From Bradyrhizobium liaoningense (GTDB lineage Bacteria > Pseudomonadota > Alphaproteobacteria > Rhizobiales > Xanthobacteraceae): a DNA stretch of 64,000 bases. The position numbers were made by a program, and so were the translations under genes. Position 1 is the stretch's first letter; each line of letters starts with the position of its first letter. Where the stretch lies: NCBI RefSeq assembly GCF_018130785.1, contig NZ_JAFCJT010000026.1, forward strand, positions 27,477 to 91,476. Reading direction: 5' to 3'. Of the stretch, positions 42,992 through 51,901 are shown piece by piece. Below the pieces are notes generated by a model that was not told where the DNA came from, ran no database searches, and was given only the letters and a program-made list of their open reading frames with translations.

Positions 42992-43546
42992 ATGGCCCGC
43001 CTGCCCTATCTCGAGGCCGACCAGGTCGCGCCCGAATATCGCGACATGCTCAAGCGCAACACCAATCTGCACAAGCTGCTGGTCAACTCGCCGGAGATGG
43101 CGCGCGCTTTCAACGGCATCGGCGGCTATATCCGCTTCAAGAGCAAGCTCGACCCGCGCCTGCGGGAGCTCGCGATCCTCCAGGTCGGCTGGATGGAGAA
43201 GTCGGAATACGAATTCACCCATCACGTGAAGATCGGCAAGGAGTTCGGCGTCACCGACGAGGACATCGCCGGCTTGATGGCGGAGACCGAGGGCAAGCCG
43301 TCGAAGCTGGAGCCGCTCGCCAGGGCGATCCTGAAAGGCGCCCGCGAGATGGTGCGGGAGCTCGCGATGTCGGATACGACCTTTGCCGAGATCAAGACGC
43401 ACCTCTCCGACGAACACATGGTCGATCTTGTGCTCACCATCGCCTTCTATTGCGGCGTGGTGCGCGTACTCGCCACCATGAAGATCGACAACGAACTCAC
43501 TTACAAAGAGGTACTCCAGCAGTACCCGATCCCGGGAGTGAAGTGA
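42992..43546 (+). CDS. Carboxymuconolactone decarboxylase family protein
   Basis: AhpD/CMD-fold protein of 184 aa. The core RLRELAILQVGWMEKSEYEFTHHV resembles the family's helix with Tyr/His at the positions of the usual redox Cys or catalytic residues; the CxxC of AhpD is absent, so a peroxidase role is unlikely. It is cytoplasmic. The ATG at 42992 follows a weak site (GAGGAAACACG). Sits between two SDR genes, 13 bp after one and 1 bp before the next. Confidence 0.85.
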   Translation: MARLPYLEADQVAPEYRDMLKRNTNLHKLLVNSPEMARAFNGIGGYIRFKSKLDPRLRELAILQVGWMEKSEYEFTHHVKIGKEFGVTDEDIAGLMAETEGKPSKLEPLARAILKGAREMVRELAMSDTTFAEIKTHLSDEHMVDLVLTIAFYCGVVRVLATMKIDNELTYKEVLQQYPIPGVK

Positions 43547-43547
43547 C

Positions 43548-44348
43548 ATGCGCTTGAAGGACAAGGTTGCGATCGTCGTCGGCGCCGGCCAGAGCCCTGG
43601 CGAAGGCATGGGCAACGGCCGCGCCACGGCGCTGACCTTTGCGCGCGAGGGCGCGAAGGTGCTGTGCGTCGACCATCATCTGGAGTCGGCGCAGGAAACC
43701 GTCGATCTGATCGCAGCGGAGCAAGGCACCGCCGCGGCCTTCGAGGCCGACGTGACCAAATCCGCCGACATCAGGGCGATGGTGACGGACGCGCAGGCGC
43801 GCTGGGGCCGGATCGACGTCCTGCACAACAATGTCGGTGTCAGCTTGTCCGGGGGCGATGCCGAACTGCTTCAAATCACCGAGGAGGCGTTCGACCGTGT
43901 GGTCGCCATCAATCTGAAGAGCTGCATTCTGGCGGCGAAGGAAGTCATCCCGATCATGCGCGCGCAAAGAAGCGGCGCCATCATCAACATCTCCTCGATG
44001 GCCGCGATCACCACTTACCCCTACGTCGCCTACAAGGCGACGAAATCGGCGATGATCGCCTTCACCGAACAGCTCGCCTACCAGAACGCCGAATACGGCA
44101 TCCGCGCCAACGTCATCCTGCCGGGCCTGATGAACACGCCGATGGCCGTCGATACCCGCGCCCGCGAATGGTCCAAGACCCGCGCCGAGGTCGAAGCCGA
44201 GCGCGACAGCAAGGTGCCGCTGCGCAAGAAGATGGGCACCGGCTGGGACGTCGCGAACGCCGCGCTGTTTTTGGCGTCGGACGAGGCGAATTTCATTACG
44301 GGCGTGACGTTGCCGGTGGATGGCGGGGCGAGCGTGAGGCGGGGGTAG
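43548..44348 (+). CDS. SDR family oxidoreductase
   Basis: Short-chain dehydrogenase, 266 aa. The glycine motif is extended (VGAGQSPGEGMGNGRATAL), NNVGVSLSGGD follows, and the active site has NISSMAA and VAYKATK. The C-terminal TGVTLPVDGG is normal. It begins 1 bp after the preceding stop. Related to the SDR at 42166. Substrate unknown. Confidence 0.88.
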   Translation: MRLKDKVAIVVGAGQSPGEGMGNGRATALTFAREGAKVLCVDHHLESAQETVDLIAAEQGTAAAFEADVTKSADIRAMVTDAQARWGRIDVLHNNVGVSLSGGDAELLQITEEAFDRVVAINLKSCILAAKEVIPIMRAQRSGAIINISSMAAITTYPYVAYKATKSAMIAFTEQLAYQNAEYGIRANVILPGLMNTPMAVDTRAREWSKTRAEVEAERDSKVPLRKKMGTGWDVANAALFLASDEANFITGVTLPVDGGASVRRG

Positions 44349-44372
44349 AAGCCGCGAGTACGGTGCCCCTTC

Positions 44373-44395
44373 CCTTCTCCCCTTGTGGGAGAAGG
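44373..44395. repeat. Small palindrome (CCTTCTCCC/GGGAGAAGG)
   Basis: Nine-bp arms at 44373-44381 and 44387-44395 around a 5-nt loop, in the 113-bp gap between converging genes. Similar CTCTCCC palindromes occur at 59681-59702. Likely terminator or remnant of a common repeat. Confidence 0.6.
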
Positions 44396-44461
44396 TGGCG
44401 CGAAGCGCCGGAGGCGCAGCAATGGACGCCGCGCTGACTCACAAGGGGTGAGGAAACGCCA

Positions 44462-45802
44462 TCACTGCGTCGCGCTTGTCACCCGCCAGATCGTCCCATT
44501 GCCATCCTCCGACACCAGCAGCGATCCATCCTTCGCGACCACGACTCCCACCGGCCGCCCCCACACGTTCGTGTCGCTCGCCACGAACCCGGTGACGAAA
44601 TCCTCGTACTCGCCCGTCGGCTTGCCGTCCTTCATCTTGATGCGGATCACCTTGTAGCCGGTGCGCTTCGACCGATTCCAGGAGCCGTGCTCTGCGGCGA
44701 AGGCGTCGCCCTGGTATTCCGACGGAAACTGCGTGCCCTGATAGAAGGTCATGCCCAGCGACGCCGAGTGCGGCTGCACCAGCACATCGGGCACCGTCAC
44801 CTTGTCCTTCAAATCCGGACGCGCGCCGGTGTGGCGCGGGTCCTCGTTGCCGCCGATGTAGAACCACGGCCAGCCGTAGAAGGCGCCTTCCTTCACGCTG
44901 GTCACATAGTCGGGCACGAGATCGTCGCCGAGGCCGTCGCGCTCGTTGGTCGAGCACCAGGGCAGCCCGGTCTGCGGCTGGATTGCGAGGCCGACGCAGT
45001 TGCGGATGCCGGTGGCGTAGATCTTCCGCTCCTTGCCATCGGGATTGAAGGCGAGCACGGTGGCGCGCTCGGTCTCGCTGGCCCAGGCCGCGCCAAGCGG
45101 CTGCGTCTTCACCCAGGTCTCCAACCCGCCCGACGGCGTGCCCATTCCCTCGGCGACATTGCTGAGCGAGCCGACGGACACCAGCATGCGCTTGTTGTCC
45201 GGCGAAAAGGCGATGTCGCGGGTGGAATGGCCGCCGCCATGCGGCAGGCTTGCCACGATCGTCTCCGCCTTGCCGCGCGCCTTGAGATCGCCGGCCTGAT
45301 AAGGAAAACGGATGACGCTGTCGGTGTTGGCGATATAGACCCACTGCGGATTGTCGCCATTGGGAAAGAAGGCGATGCCGAACGGCTGCCGCAGGCCACT
45401 TACAAACACCTCGTTGCTGGCGGCCTTGCCGCCCTCCCCGGCGCGCAGCACGCGAACGGTGCCGATCCGCGTCTCCGCGACGAAGACATCGCCATTCGGC
45501 GCAACCCTGATGATGCGCGGCGCGCGCAGGCCCTCGGCGAACAGCTCGATCTTGAAACCGGCCGGCACCTGGGGCGAAGCCTCCGGCGGCCGCGGTACCA
45601 CACGCGCGGTGCTCGCAACCGACCGCGTGGCGCCGGGCCTGACGAGATCCTGCGGACGGATCAACCTGACCGTGCCGGGCTTGTCGGACTGCCAATCGCC
45701 ATAGGCCTCCTTGCCCTGCAGAACCGGCTCGGCCTGCGCACGGATCGCAACGACGACCAGCAACCCCGCAGACATCACTGCAGTCGATATCCTGTTTTTC
45801 AC
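44462..45802 (-). CDS. Sorbosone dehydrogenase-like PQQ-type beta-propeller protein
   Basis: Secreted six-bladed beta-propeller oxidoreductase, 446 aa from a GTG at 45802 that has GGGGAG 9 nt upstream. A Sec signal (STAVMSAGLLVVVAIRAQA) is followed by repeated blades such as IIRVAPNGDVFVAE, PFGIAFFPNGDNPQWVY and DIAFSPDNKRMLVSVGS. This matches the L-sorbosone dehydrogenase/Asd-type soluble glucose dehydrogenase family that uses PQQ. Whether PQQ is bound cannot be decided from sequence; the substrate is unknown. Transcribed alone, convergent with the SDR operon. Confidence 0.8.
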   Translation of the reverse strand: MKNRISTAVMSAGLLVVVAIRAQAEPVLQGKEAYGDWQSDKPGTVRLIRPQDLVRPGATRSVASTARVVPRPPEASPQVPAGFKIELFAEGLRAPRIIRVAPNGDVFVAETRIGTVRVLRAGEGGKAASNEVFVSGLRQPFGIAFFPNGDNPQWVYIANTDSVIRFPYQAGDLKARGKAETIVASLPHGGGHSTRDIAFSPDNKRMLVSVGSLSNVAEGMGTPSGGLETWVKTQPLGAAWASETERATVLAFNPDGKERKIYATGIRNCVGLAIQPQTGLPWCSTNERDGLGDDLVPDYVTSVKEGAFYGWPWFYIGGNEDPRHTGARPDLKDKVTVPDVLVQPHSASLGMTFYQGTQFPSEYQGDAFAAEHGSWNRSKRTGYKVIRIKMKDGKPTGEYEDFVTGFVASDTNVWGRPVGVVVAKDGSLLVSEDGNGTIWRVTSATQ

Positions 45803-46037
45803 GTCGTTTTTCTCCCCGCCTGCCTGTCGCAAACATCAATGCTCATCGACCTACCGCGTTCTGCGGCAGGTCGAACGCCTGCCGAATCCCACGTCAGCTC
45901 ATGCCCGCACGATGTGCATCATCCGCAGCCTATCGTACTGGAAAATGCGGCAGATCGGTGCGACACATTGTAAGGGCGCGACCGCCGGTTGCGGTCATCA
46001 AAGCTGCGGCATCCAGGTCGCAATTGATGGGGTGATC

Positions 46038-47228
46038 ATGTGGGGATCCATCATATCGGAATGGGCGAGCCTGCTGCTCCGCTGGCTGCATGTGGTGGCG
46101 GCGATCGCCTGGATCGGCAGTTCCTTCTATTTCATCGCCCTCGACCTCAGCCTGAAGCCGAAGACTGACCTGCCTGATGGCGTGCAAGGCGAGGCTTGGC
46201 AAGTCCATGGCGGCGGCTTCTACCGGATCATGAAATATCTCGTCGCGCCCACCCGGATGCCGGACGAGCTCACCTGGTTCAAATGGGAGGCCTACACCAC
46301 CTGGCTGTCCGGCTTCGCGCTGATGGTGGTGGTGTATTATCTCGAGGCCGATCTGTTCCTGGTCGACAAATCGATCCTCGACCTCACGCCATTCCAGGCC
46401 GGTCTGTTCAGCTTCTTTAGCCTTGCGCTGGCGTGGCTGCTTTACGAGGCCGCCTGCCGCACCGGACTGGCGCAGCGCGAGCTGCCCTTCGCCATCGGCG
46501 GCTATCTGTTCCTGGTCGCGCTGACCTATGCTTTCACGCATGTGCTGAGCGGCCGCGGCGCCTTCAACCAGATCGGCGCGATCATCGGCACCATCATGGT
46601 CGCCAATGTCTTCGCGCTGATCATCCCGAACCAGAAGAAGATCGTAGCGGCGCTCATCGCCGGCCAGTCGCCCGATCCCAAGCTCGGCAAAACCAGCAAG
46701 GAGCGCTCGGTTCACAACAACTACCTGACGCTCCCGGTCGTCGTGCTGATGATCAGCAATCATTATCCCCTGCTCTACGCCACGCGCTTCAACTGGATCA
46801 TCGTCGCGATCATCCTGGCGCTCGGCCCCGTGATCCGCCACTTCTTCAACGAGCGGCACGCGGGACGCAAATCGCCGTGGTGGGTGTGGGGCGTGGCGGC
46901 GGTCGGCGTGATCGCGATCCTCTTCCTCTCCGCCGCTGGATCGCGCGACGTCAAGACAGGCGCGCTGTCGGCGCCGCCGACACTCACCAATGTCGAGGAG
47001 ATCGTGATGTCCCGTTGCAGCATGTGCCACGCGGCCGAGCCGGTCTGGGCCGGCATCGTGACCGCGCCCAAGGGCATCCTGCTCGACGCGCCCGAGCACA
47101 TCCATCGCAACATCCGCCTGATCGGCCGCGTGGCGGCGTGGTCGAACGCGATGCCGCCGGGCAACATCACCGAGATGACGAGCGAAGAACGCGCCATTCT
47201 CGCCGCCTATATCGAGCAGGCGCGCTGA
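46038..47228 (+). CDS. puuD: Urate hydroxylase PuuD (membrane domain plus cytochrome c)
   Basis: Membrane urate oxidase, 396 aa. About eight membrane segments form the DUF989-type urate hydroxylase domain (LLRWLHVVAAIAWIGSSFYFI, SVHNNYLTLPVVVLMISNHYP), and the C-terminus carries a cytochrome c with CSMCH near residue 332 and an axial Met in AMPPGN. The protein oxidises urate to 5-hydroxyisourate and passes electrons to the respiratory chain. The ATG at 46038 follows GGGGTG. Other purine-catabolism genes are not in view, although an NCS2-like permease lies at 24.4 kb. Confidence 0.9.
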   Translation: MWGSIISEWASLLLRWLHVVAAIAWIGSSFYFIALDLSLKPKTDLPDGVQGEAWQVHGGGFYRIMKYLVAPTRMPDELTWFKWEAYTTWLSGFALMVVVYYLEADLFLVDKSILDLTPFQAGLFSFFSLALAWLLYEAACRTGLAQRELPFAIGGYLFLVALTYAFTHVLSGRGAFNQIGAIIGTIMVANVFALIIPNQKKIVAALIAGQSPDPKLGKTSKERSVHNNYLTLPVVVLMISNHYPLLYATRFNWIIVAIILALGPVIRHFFNERHAGRKSPWWVWGVAAVGVIAILFLSAAGSRDVKTGALSAPPTLTNVEEIVMSRCSMCHAAEPVWAGIVTAPKGILLDAPEHIHRNIRLIGRVAAWSNAMPPGNITEMTSEERAILAAYIEQAR

Positions 47229-47373
47229 CGCCATCACGTTTCGATACCGCATTTCATGAAATGAAATTCCGCATCTGCCCCCGATTTGAAAATGACTTGA
47301 TCGCCTATCCGGCGTAGACAGGGTCAGCGGCCGCTGGCGCGGTCCAAGTCCAGTTTGCTGCGGGGAGAGAACA

Positions 47374-48231
47374 GTGGCCCTCAAGAACGTCATCGGTATC
47401 GACCACGCCGTGGTCATGGTTCAGGACCTCGACAAGGCCGCCGAAAACTATCGGCAGCTCGGTTTCACCCTGTCACCGCGCGGCACCCACAGCGCGCATA
47501 TGGGCACCGGCAACTACACCATCATGTTCGACCCCGACTATATGGAGCTGCTCGGCGTACTGGTAGCGACCGAGCACAACGCACCAGCGCGCGCCTTCGT
47601 CGACAGGCACGGCGAGGGCATCGAGCGCATCGCTTTCACGGCGGTCGATAGCGCGGCCGGCGCCGAGGAGATCCGCGCACGCGGCCTCACGCCGATCGGC
47701 CCGACCGATTTCGAGCGGCCCGTGACACTGCCTGATGGCACGATCTCGGCGGCAAAATTCCGGACCTTCATGTGGCCGACCGCGGAAGCGCCCGGCGGCG
47801 TGCGCATCTTCGCCTGCCAGCACAAGACCCGCGAGACGGTGTGGATCCCTGAATTGATGAAGCACGCCAATGCGGCGAGGCGGATCAAGCAGACGCTGAT
47901 CGCAACGCCCCAGCCCGCGCAGGAAGCGGCGCATCTCGGCCGCCTGACCGACCGTGAAGCGAAGGCGGAAGCCGACGGTGCAGTAGCTGTGCCGTCCGGC
48001 GGCGACCGCGCCGACTTCGTCTATTTGACGCTGGACCAGCTCGGCAAACGCTATCCGGGTGTGCCGCTCGCGGGCCTCTCCGAGCGCGGCGGTGCGGCCC
48101 TGGTGCTCGTGAGCGGCGATCTCACCGCGACTGAAAAGGCGCTGGGTTCGGCGGCAGTGCGTAGCGGGGCCGCGATCTGCGTGCCGCCGGCCAAGGCCAA
48201 CGGCACCCTGCTCGCCTTCGTTACCGGCTGA
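47374..48231 (+). CDS. VOC family protein (glyoxalase-like)
   Basis: A 285-aa vicinal-oxygen-chelate protein starting at a GTG after GGGGAGAG. The N-terminal half matches a glyoxalase-like domain: GIDHAVVMVQDLDKAAENYRQLGF then GNYTIMFDPDYMELLG. The His and Glu of the metal site appear (His11, Glu of MELLG). The C-terminal half (about 190-285) is a second, weaker copy. It may isomerise or cleave a dicarbonyl or aromatic compound. No partner gene. Confidence 0.82.
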   Translation: MALKNVIGIDHAVVMVQDLDKAAENYRQLGFTLSPRGTHSAHMGTGNYTIMFDPDYMELLGVLVATEHNAPARAFVDRHGEGIERIAFTAVDSAAGAEEIRARGLTPIGPTDFERPVTLPDGTISAAKFRTFMWPTAEAPGGVRIFACQHKTRETVWIPELMKHANAARRIKQTLIATPQPAQEAAHLGRLTDREAKAEADGAVAVPSGGDRADFVYLTLDQLGKRYPGVPLAGLSERGGAALVLVSGDLTATEKALGSAAVRSGAAICVPPAKANGTLLAFVTG

Positions 48232-48305
48232 TTTGAACTAATTCTTTAACAAGCGTTTACCGGGCAAGCCTAGGATTTTCGGGCTTTCCACCCGAGACCG
48301 AGCGC

Positions 48306-48581
48306 ATGTTCAAAGAGGAATCGCCGATCGCCTATGACGCGCCGGCCGAACTGAAGAAGTGGCCGTCGCTGAAGGGCGAGAGACAGAAGGACCGAGGTCC
48401 GCCCTATCTCGTCTACAACGGCACGCTCGCCGACTGCGTCCGCGAGCTCATGGGAAAGCCCATCAAGGGCATCTCGCTCTACGACATCATGACGAAGCCG
48501 CAAGCAGCGTTCGATCAGACCGTGCTGTCGCCCGGCGATGCCGCCGAGATCGCGATGCGCAAGGATTTTCCCAAGGATTAG
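48306..48581 (+). CDS. Small conserved-looking protein, unknown function
   Basis: A 91-aa soluble protein beginning MFKEESPIAYDAPAELKKWP and ending AEIAMRKDFPKD, with a central VYNGTLADCVRELMGKP. Composition is normal for a real protein and a plausible promoter-like AT-rich stretch (TTGAACTAATTCTTTAAC) precedes it. No family recognised. Its stop overlaps that of the converging L,D-transpeptidase by 4 bp. Confidence 0.6.
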   Translation: MFKEESPIAYDAPAELKKWPSLKGERQKDRGPPYLVYNGTLADCVRELMGKPIKGISLYDIMTKPQAAFDQTVLSPGDAAEIAMRKDFPKD

Positions 48582-49627
48582 TTCAAGGACTGGTTCGAGG
48601 CCCGCTTGCCGCCGGACTTCCCGAGCTGCTTCGACGAGGATTCGGTCGGCGCATCCAGGAAGACGACCGGCGTGCCGCGCTTGACGTTGTCATCCAGCGT
48701 GCGCACGTCCCAATTGGTCAGCCTGATACAGCCATGCGACGCGGACTTGCTCACCTTGTCGGGCTCCGCCGTCCCGTGGATGCCGTAGCCCTGCGCGGAC
48801 AGGCCGATCCAGTATGCACCCACCGGATTATTCGGCCCCGGCTTGACGTCGAACGGCGCCCTGGACCTGACGTTGTGAAACTTGTAGTCGGGATTGTAGT
48901 GGTAGGTCGGCTTGTCGCTGGTGCTGGTGACCTTGAGCGTGCCGCTCGGCGTTGGGCGATCCGGACTGCCGATTGACGCCGGATAGAACGCGAGCAGACG
49001 GTCGGACCCGTCGAATGCTTTCAATGTCCCATTCTTCTTGTCGATCTCGAGCCGCGCAATGCGTGGCAGCTCCCGCCGTTCCGAAACGTTTGCAACGATG
49101 ATCGTCTCGCCAGCCTTGTCGAAGGACTTGCCCGGATTGAGCGTCCGAAGCAACTCCTCGCTCATGTGGAATTTCTCGGCGAGCCCCTCGAGCGGGCTGG
49201 TGTAGCTCAGCGCCTGCAGCGACTTCATGTCCTCCAGCTTGCCCGGCAGCACCTTCAGGAACGGTCCCTTCACATCGGCATCGGTGATCTTGTAGTCGAC
49301 GACGACAACAGCACCTTCGCTCGCCGCGATCAGCCTGTCCCAGAGCTCCTGCGCTATTCCCTTGTCGGATGCGATACCGTTCTGCTCGGCAAATGCCTTC
49401 AGCGCCTTTTGCGCGTTCTCGCCGAGCTTGCCATCGATCTCCCCGGGCGAGAACTGCGCACGGTCCAGCATGACCTGAAGCTTCACCACGGATGCGTTGA
49501 CCTTGTCGTTCGCAGGCTGTTTTGCGGAACGCGCGGCGTCGTTCACCGCGGTCGCGTCGAGATTGTTCGCAAGCGCCGGACAGATCACCCACAGCGCAAT
49601 CAGCGCGCCAAGCACCCATCGCGTCAT
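48578..49627 (-). CDS. L,D-transpeptidase with N-terminal peptidoglycan-binding domain
   Basis: Periplasmic cell-wall crosslinking enzyme, 349 aa. A Sec signal (VLGALIALWVICPALA) is followed by a peptidoglycan-binding repeat (about 45-100, VMLDRAQFSPGEIDGKLG) and a LysM-like segment with LNPGKSFDKAGETIIV. The YkuD domain ends in HGTAEPDKVSKSASHGCIRL with catalytic Cys300. It forms 3-3 crosslinks or attaches proteins to peptidoglycan. A lytic transglycosylase gene is divergent from it 180 bp away, a functional pairing. Confidence 0.93.
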   Translation of the reverse strand: MTRWVLGALIALWVICPALANNLDATAVNDAARSAKQPANDKVNASVVKLQVMLDRAQFSPGEIDGKLGENAQKALKAFAEQNGIASDKGIAQELWDRLIAASEGAVVVVDYKITDADVKGPFLKVLPGKLEDMKSLQALSYTSPLEGLAEKFHMSEELLRTLNPGKSFDKAGETIIVANVSERRELPRIARLEIDKKNGTLKAFDGSDRLLAFYPASIGSPDRPTPSGTLKVTSTSDKPTYHYNPDYKFHNVRSRAPFDVKPGPNNPVGAYWIGLSAQGYGIHGTAEPDKVSKSASHGCIRLTNWDVRTLDDNVKRGTPVVFLDAPTESSSKQLGKSGGKRASNQSLN

Positions 49628-49806
49628 GTCGCTCGTCCCAATTCACCTATGCTCCGCAAAACCGCGGAGAGTTTCGCTGCTGGAACACCGTAGTAACACC
49701 GACGGAACCGGCAAAACCGCAGCTTCGCCGCAATCGGACGGTTAAGAACTCCTTATTGCCGGCGCAGCGCCGGCCGTTCATCCCACAGTTCGAGGTTGTC
49801 CACGCA

Positions 49807-50754
49807 ATGCGATTTGTCGTCGCGGCCTGCGCCGCGTTTCTGATTCTGATGTGCGACCTCGATCCGTCGGCGTCCCGGCAAACATCAAGCTTCGACCACG
49901 CCGTTCTTCAAAACACTCAAGCCTCGCCACTTGTTCCTGTGGTCGAGCTCTTCCTTGCCAGCGTGCAAGCCATCGAGCTCGCCAATGCGCGCGCGGCCTA
50001 TGAGGAGACATCCGAGCCGCCGCGCGCCGTCGACACGGCCGCGCAGGCGCCGGTTTCGCCGACCGAACGGTTCTGCCACGCGCTTCGTGAAGCCGCCGAG
50101 GCGAGCGGCATTCCGGTGCCGTTCTTCGCGCGTTTGATCTGGCAGGAGAGCCGCTTCAAATCGAACGAGGTCAGCCAGGCGGGCGCTCAAGGCGTCGCAC
50201 AATTCATGCCGGAGACGGCAGCGGAGGTCGGGTTGGACGATCCATTCGATCCGATGAAGGCCCTGCCCGCATCCGCAAAGTTCCTGCGCAAGCTTCGCGA
50301 CGATTTCGGCAATCTGGGACTTGCCGCAGCCGCCTATAACGCAGGCCCCGGCCGGATCCAGAAGTGGCTTGCCAGGGAAAGCGAGCTGCCGCGCGAGACC
50401 CGCGACTATGTCCGCATCATCACCGGCACCAAGGCCGAGGACTGGACCGAGCGCGCGGAAGCCCTCGCGATACGGATCGACCTGCCGCGCGAAGCGCCCT
50501 GCGAGGGCATCGGCAGCCTGTCCAAGTCCAGGGACATTGCCTGGGTTCCGGTGAACCTGACGCCCTCGATCACGACGATCATTCGCAAGGGCGAACAGCT
50601 GGCGGCGCGTTTAACCGCCAACCGTGCACGCAAACAGCTTGCATCGCTGATCCGGAAGACCAGCCGCGGCAAGGCGCGCAGCATGATCGCGGCGCGCGCC
50701 GCCGGAAAGAGCGCGAGGGCCCGCGCCATCCGCCTCGCGTCGAGCGAGCGCTAA
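49807..50754 (+). CDS. Lytic transglycosylase (SLT family)
   Basis: Secreted peptidoglycan-cleaving enzyme, 315 aa. A Sec-type leader with a Cys (VVAACAAFLILMCDL) may make it a lipoprotein. The SLT domain spans about 90-200 with catalytic Glu114 in LIWQESRFKS, GAQGVAQFMPETA and AAYNAGPGR. The C-terminal tail is basic (about 260-315: RKTSRGKARSM). The ATG at 49807 was chosen because it yields the signal peptide. Divergent from the L,D-transpeptidase. Confidence 0.9.
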   Translation: MRFVVAACAAFLILMCDLDPSASRQTSSFDHAVLQNTQASPLVPVVELFLASVQAIELANARAAYEETSEPPRAVDTAAQAPVSPTERFCHALREAAEASGIPVPFFARLIWQESRFKSNEVSQAGAQGVAQFMPETAAEVGLDDPFDPMKALPASAKFLRKLRDDFGNLGLAAAAYNAGPGRIQKWLARESELPRETRDYVRIITGTKAEDWTERAEALAIRIDLPREAPCEGIGSLSKSRDIAWVPVNLTPSITTIIRKGEQLAARLTANRARKQLASLIRKTSRGKARSMIAARAAGKSARARAIRLASSER

Positions 50755-50758
50755 CCGG

Positions 50759-51139
50759 TCACACCGGCTTGTCGTCGTCAGTCACCGGCGACGTCACGAC
50801 CAGGAACACGAGATCGGTCAGCCCGGAATTCGAGATCGCGTGCTCGACGCCGGGCGGCAGGAAGATCACGTCATGCTTCCGCACGACATGGTTCTTGCCG
50901 GCGATCTCCATCAGTCCTTCGCCGTCGAGCACATGATAGACCTGTTCCTGCACCTTGTGATGGTGCCGCGCGACATAGGCCATCGGTTGATACATCGAGA
51001 TGCGGTAGTCGATGCGGCGCGAACCGGCCGTCTCCGGCATCACCAGCGGCTTCGACAGTGCGCCGCCGAAGTGATTGGGAAATTCGCGCCAGGGCACCTC
51101 GGCGATGTTGCGGATGAAGGCGCCAGTCTCCTCGGCCAT
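50759..51139 (-). CDS. Cupin domain protein
   Basis: Single-cupin protein, 126 aa. The metal-binding motif 1 is visible as YVARHHHKVQEQVYHVLDGEG with three His and a Glu equivalent, and motif 2 as FLPPGVEHAISN. Probably a metal-dependent binder or isomerase. It is the third gene of an operon after the TPP enzyme and the SDR, 11 bp behind the SDR. Confidence 0.88.
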   Translation of the reverse strand: MAEETGAFIRNIAEVPWREFPNHFGGALSKPLVMPETAGSRRIDYRISMYQPMAYVARHHHKVQEQVYHVLDGEGLMEIAGKNHVVRKHDVIFLPPGVEHAISNSGLTDLVFLVVTSPVTDDDKPV

Positions 51140-51150
51140 GATCGTGCTCC

Positions 51151-51855
51151 CTAGTTCACCAGCGCGCCGCCGTCGACATAGACGATCGAGCCGGTGGCAA
51201 AGCCGTTGGCCATGAAGCTCAATATCTGCCAGGCGATGTCCTCGGCCGCACCTACGCGGCCGACCGGCAGCGCAGCCGCCGTCTTGGCCAGCATCTCCTT
51301 GCGCGCGGCTTCCGGCATCGCGGCCCGGATCGGCGTGTCGATCACGCCGGGGGAGACCGCATTCACCCGCACTGGCGCAAGCTCGAGCGCGAGCGCACGG
51401 GCCAGCGATTCCAGCGCGCCGTTCGCCGCGCTGACGATCGCCGAGTTCGGCCGCGGCCGGACGCTGAGAAAGCCGGTGACCAGCGTCAGCGAACCGCCCG
51501 GCCGGATCTCGGCCTCGCGCGCCACCCGCCAGGCGCCCCAGAACTTGCCTTCCATGGTCGCGCGCACGTCGTCCATCGGCACCGTCTTGAACGGCCCGGT
51601 ACGAAGCTGCGCGGCCGTGAGCACGACATGATCAACAGGGCCGGTGCGGCGGAACAGATCGGCGACGCTCTGGTCGCTGGTGACGTCGGCGGAGATCGCG
51701 GTCACCTTCAGCCGCTCGGCGACGGGATCAAGTTTCGCAGCGCTGCGCGAGGCAATGATGACGTCCGCACCCTGGCTCTTGGCAAGCTCTGCCGTGGCGA
51801 GCCCGATCCCAGAGGAGCCGCCGACCACGACGACCTTTTTTCCTGCGAGCGTCAT
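51151..51855 (-). CDS. SDR family protein lacking YxxxK
   Basis: Short SDR-fold protein, 234 aa. The cofactor motif VGGSSGIGLATA and RSAAKLD are normal, and the C-terminal GFATGSIVYVDGG is present. The catalytic segment reads PRPNSAIVSAANGALES where active relatives have YxxSKAALES: the Tyr and Lys are both replaced (by Val and Asn). The usual NNAG motif is also weak (VLTAAQLR). It may be a non-catalytic or differently catalysing SDR. Lies 46 bp downstream of the TPP enzyme and 11 bp ahead of the cupin gene. Confidence 0.83.
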   Translation of the reverse strand: MTLAGKKVVVVGGSSGIGLATAELAKSQGADVIIASRSAAKLDPVAERLKVTAISADVTSDQSVADLFRRTGPVDHVVLTAAQLRTGPFKTVPMDDVRATMEGKFWGAWRVAREAEIRPGGSLTLVTGFLSVRPRPNSAIVSAANGALESLARALALELAPVRVNAVSPGVIDTPIRAAMPEAARKEMLAKTAAALPVGRVGAAEDIAWQILSFMANGFATGSIVYVDGGALVN

Positions 51856-51901
51856 TCCGATCTCCCCGATATGTTCTTGATTGGTGGTTTCCCGACTGCG
51901 G

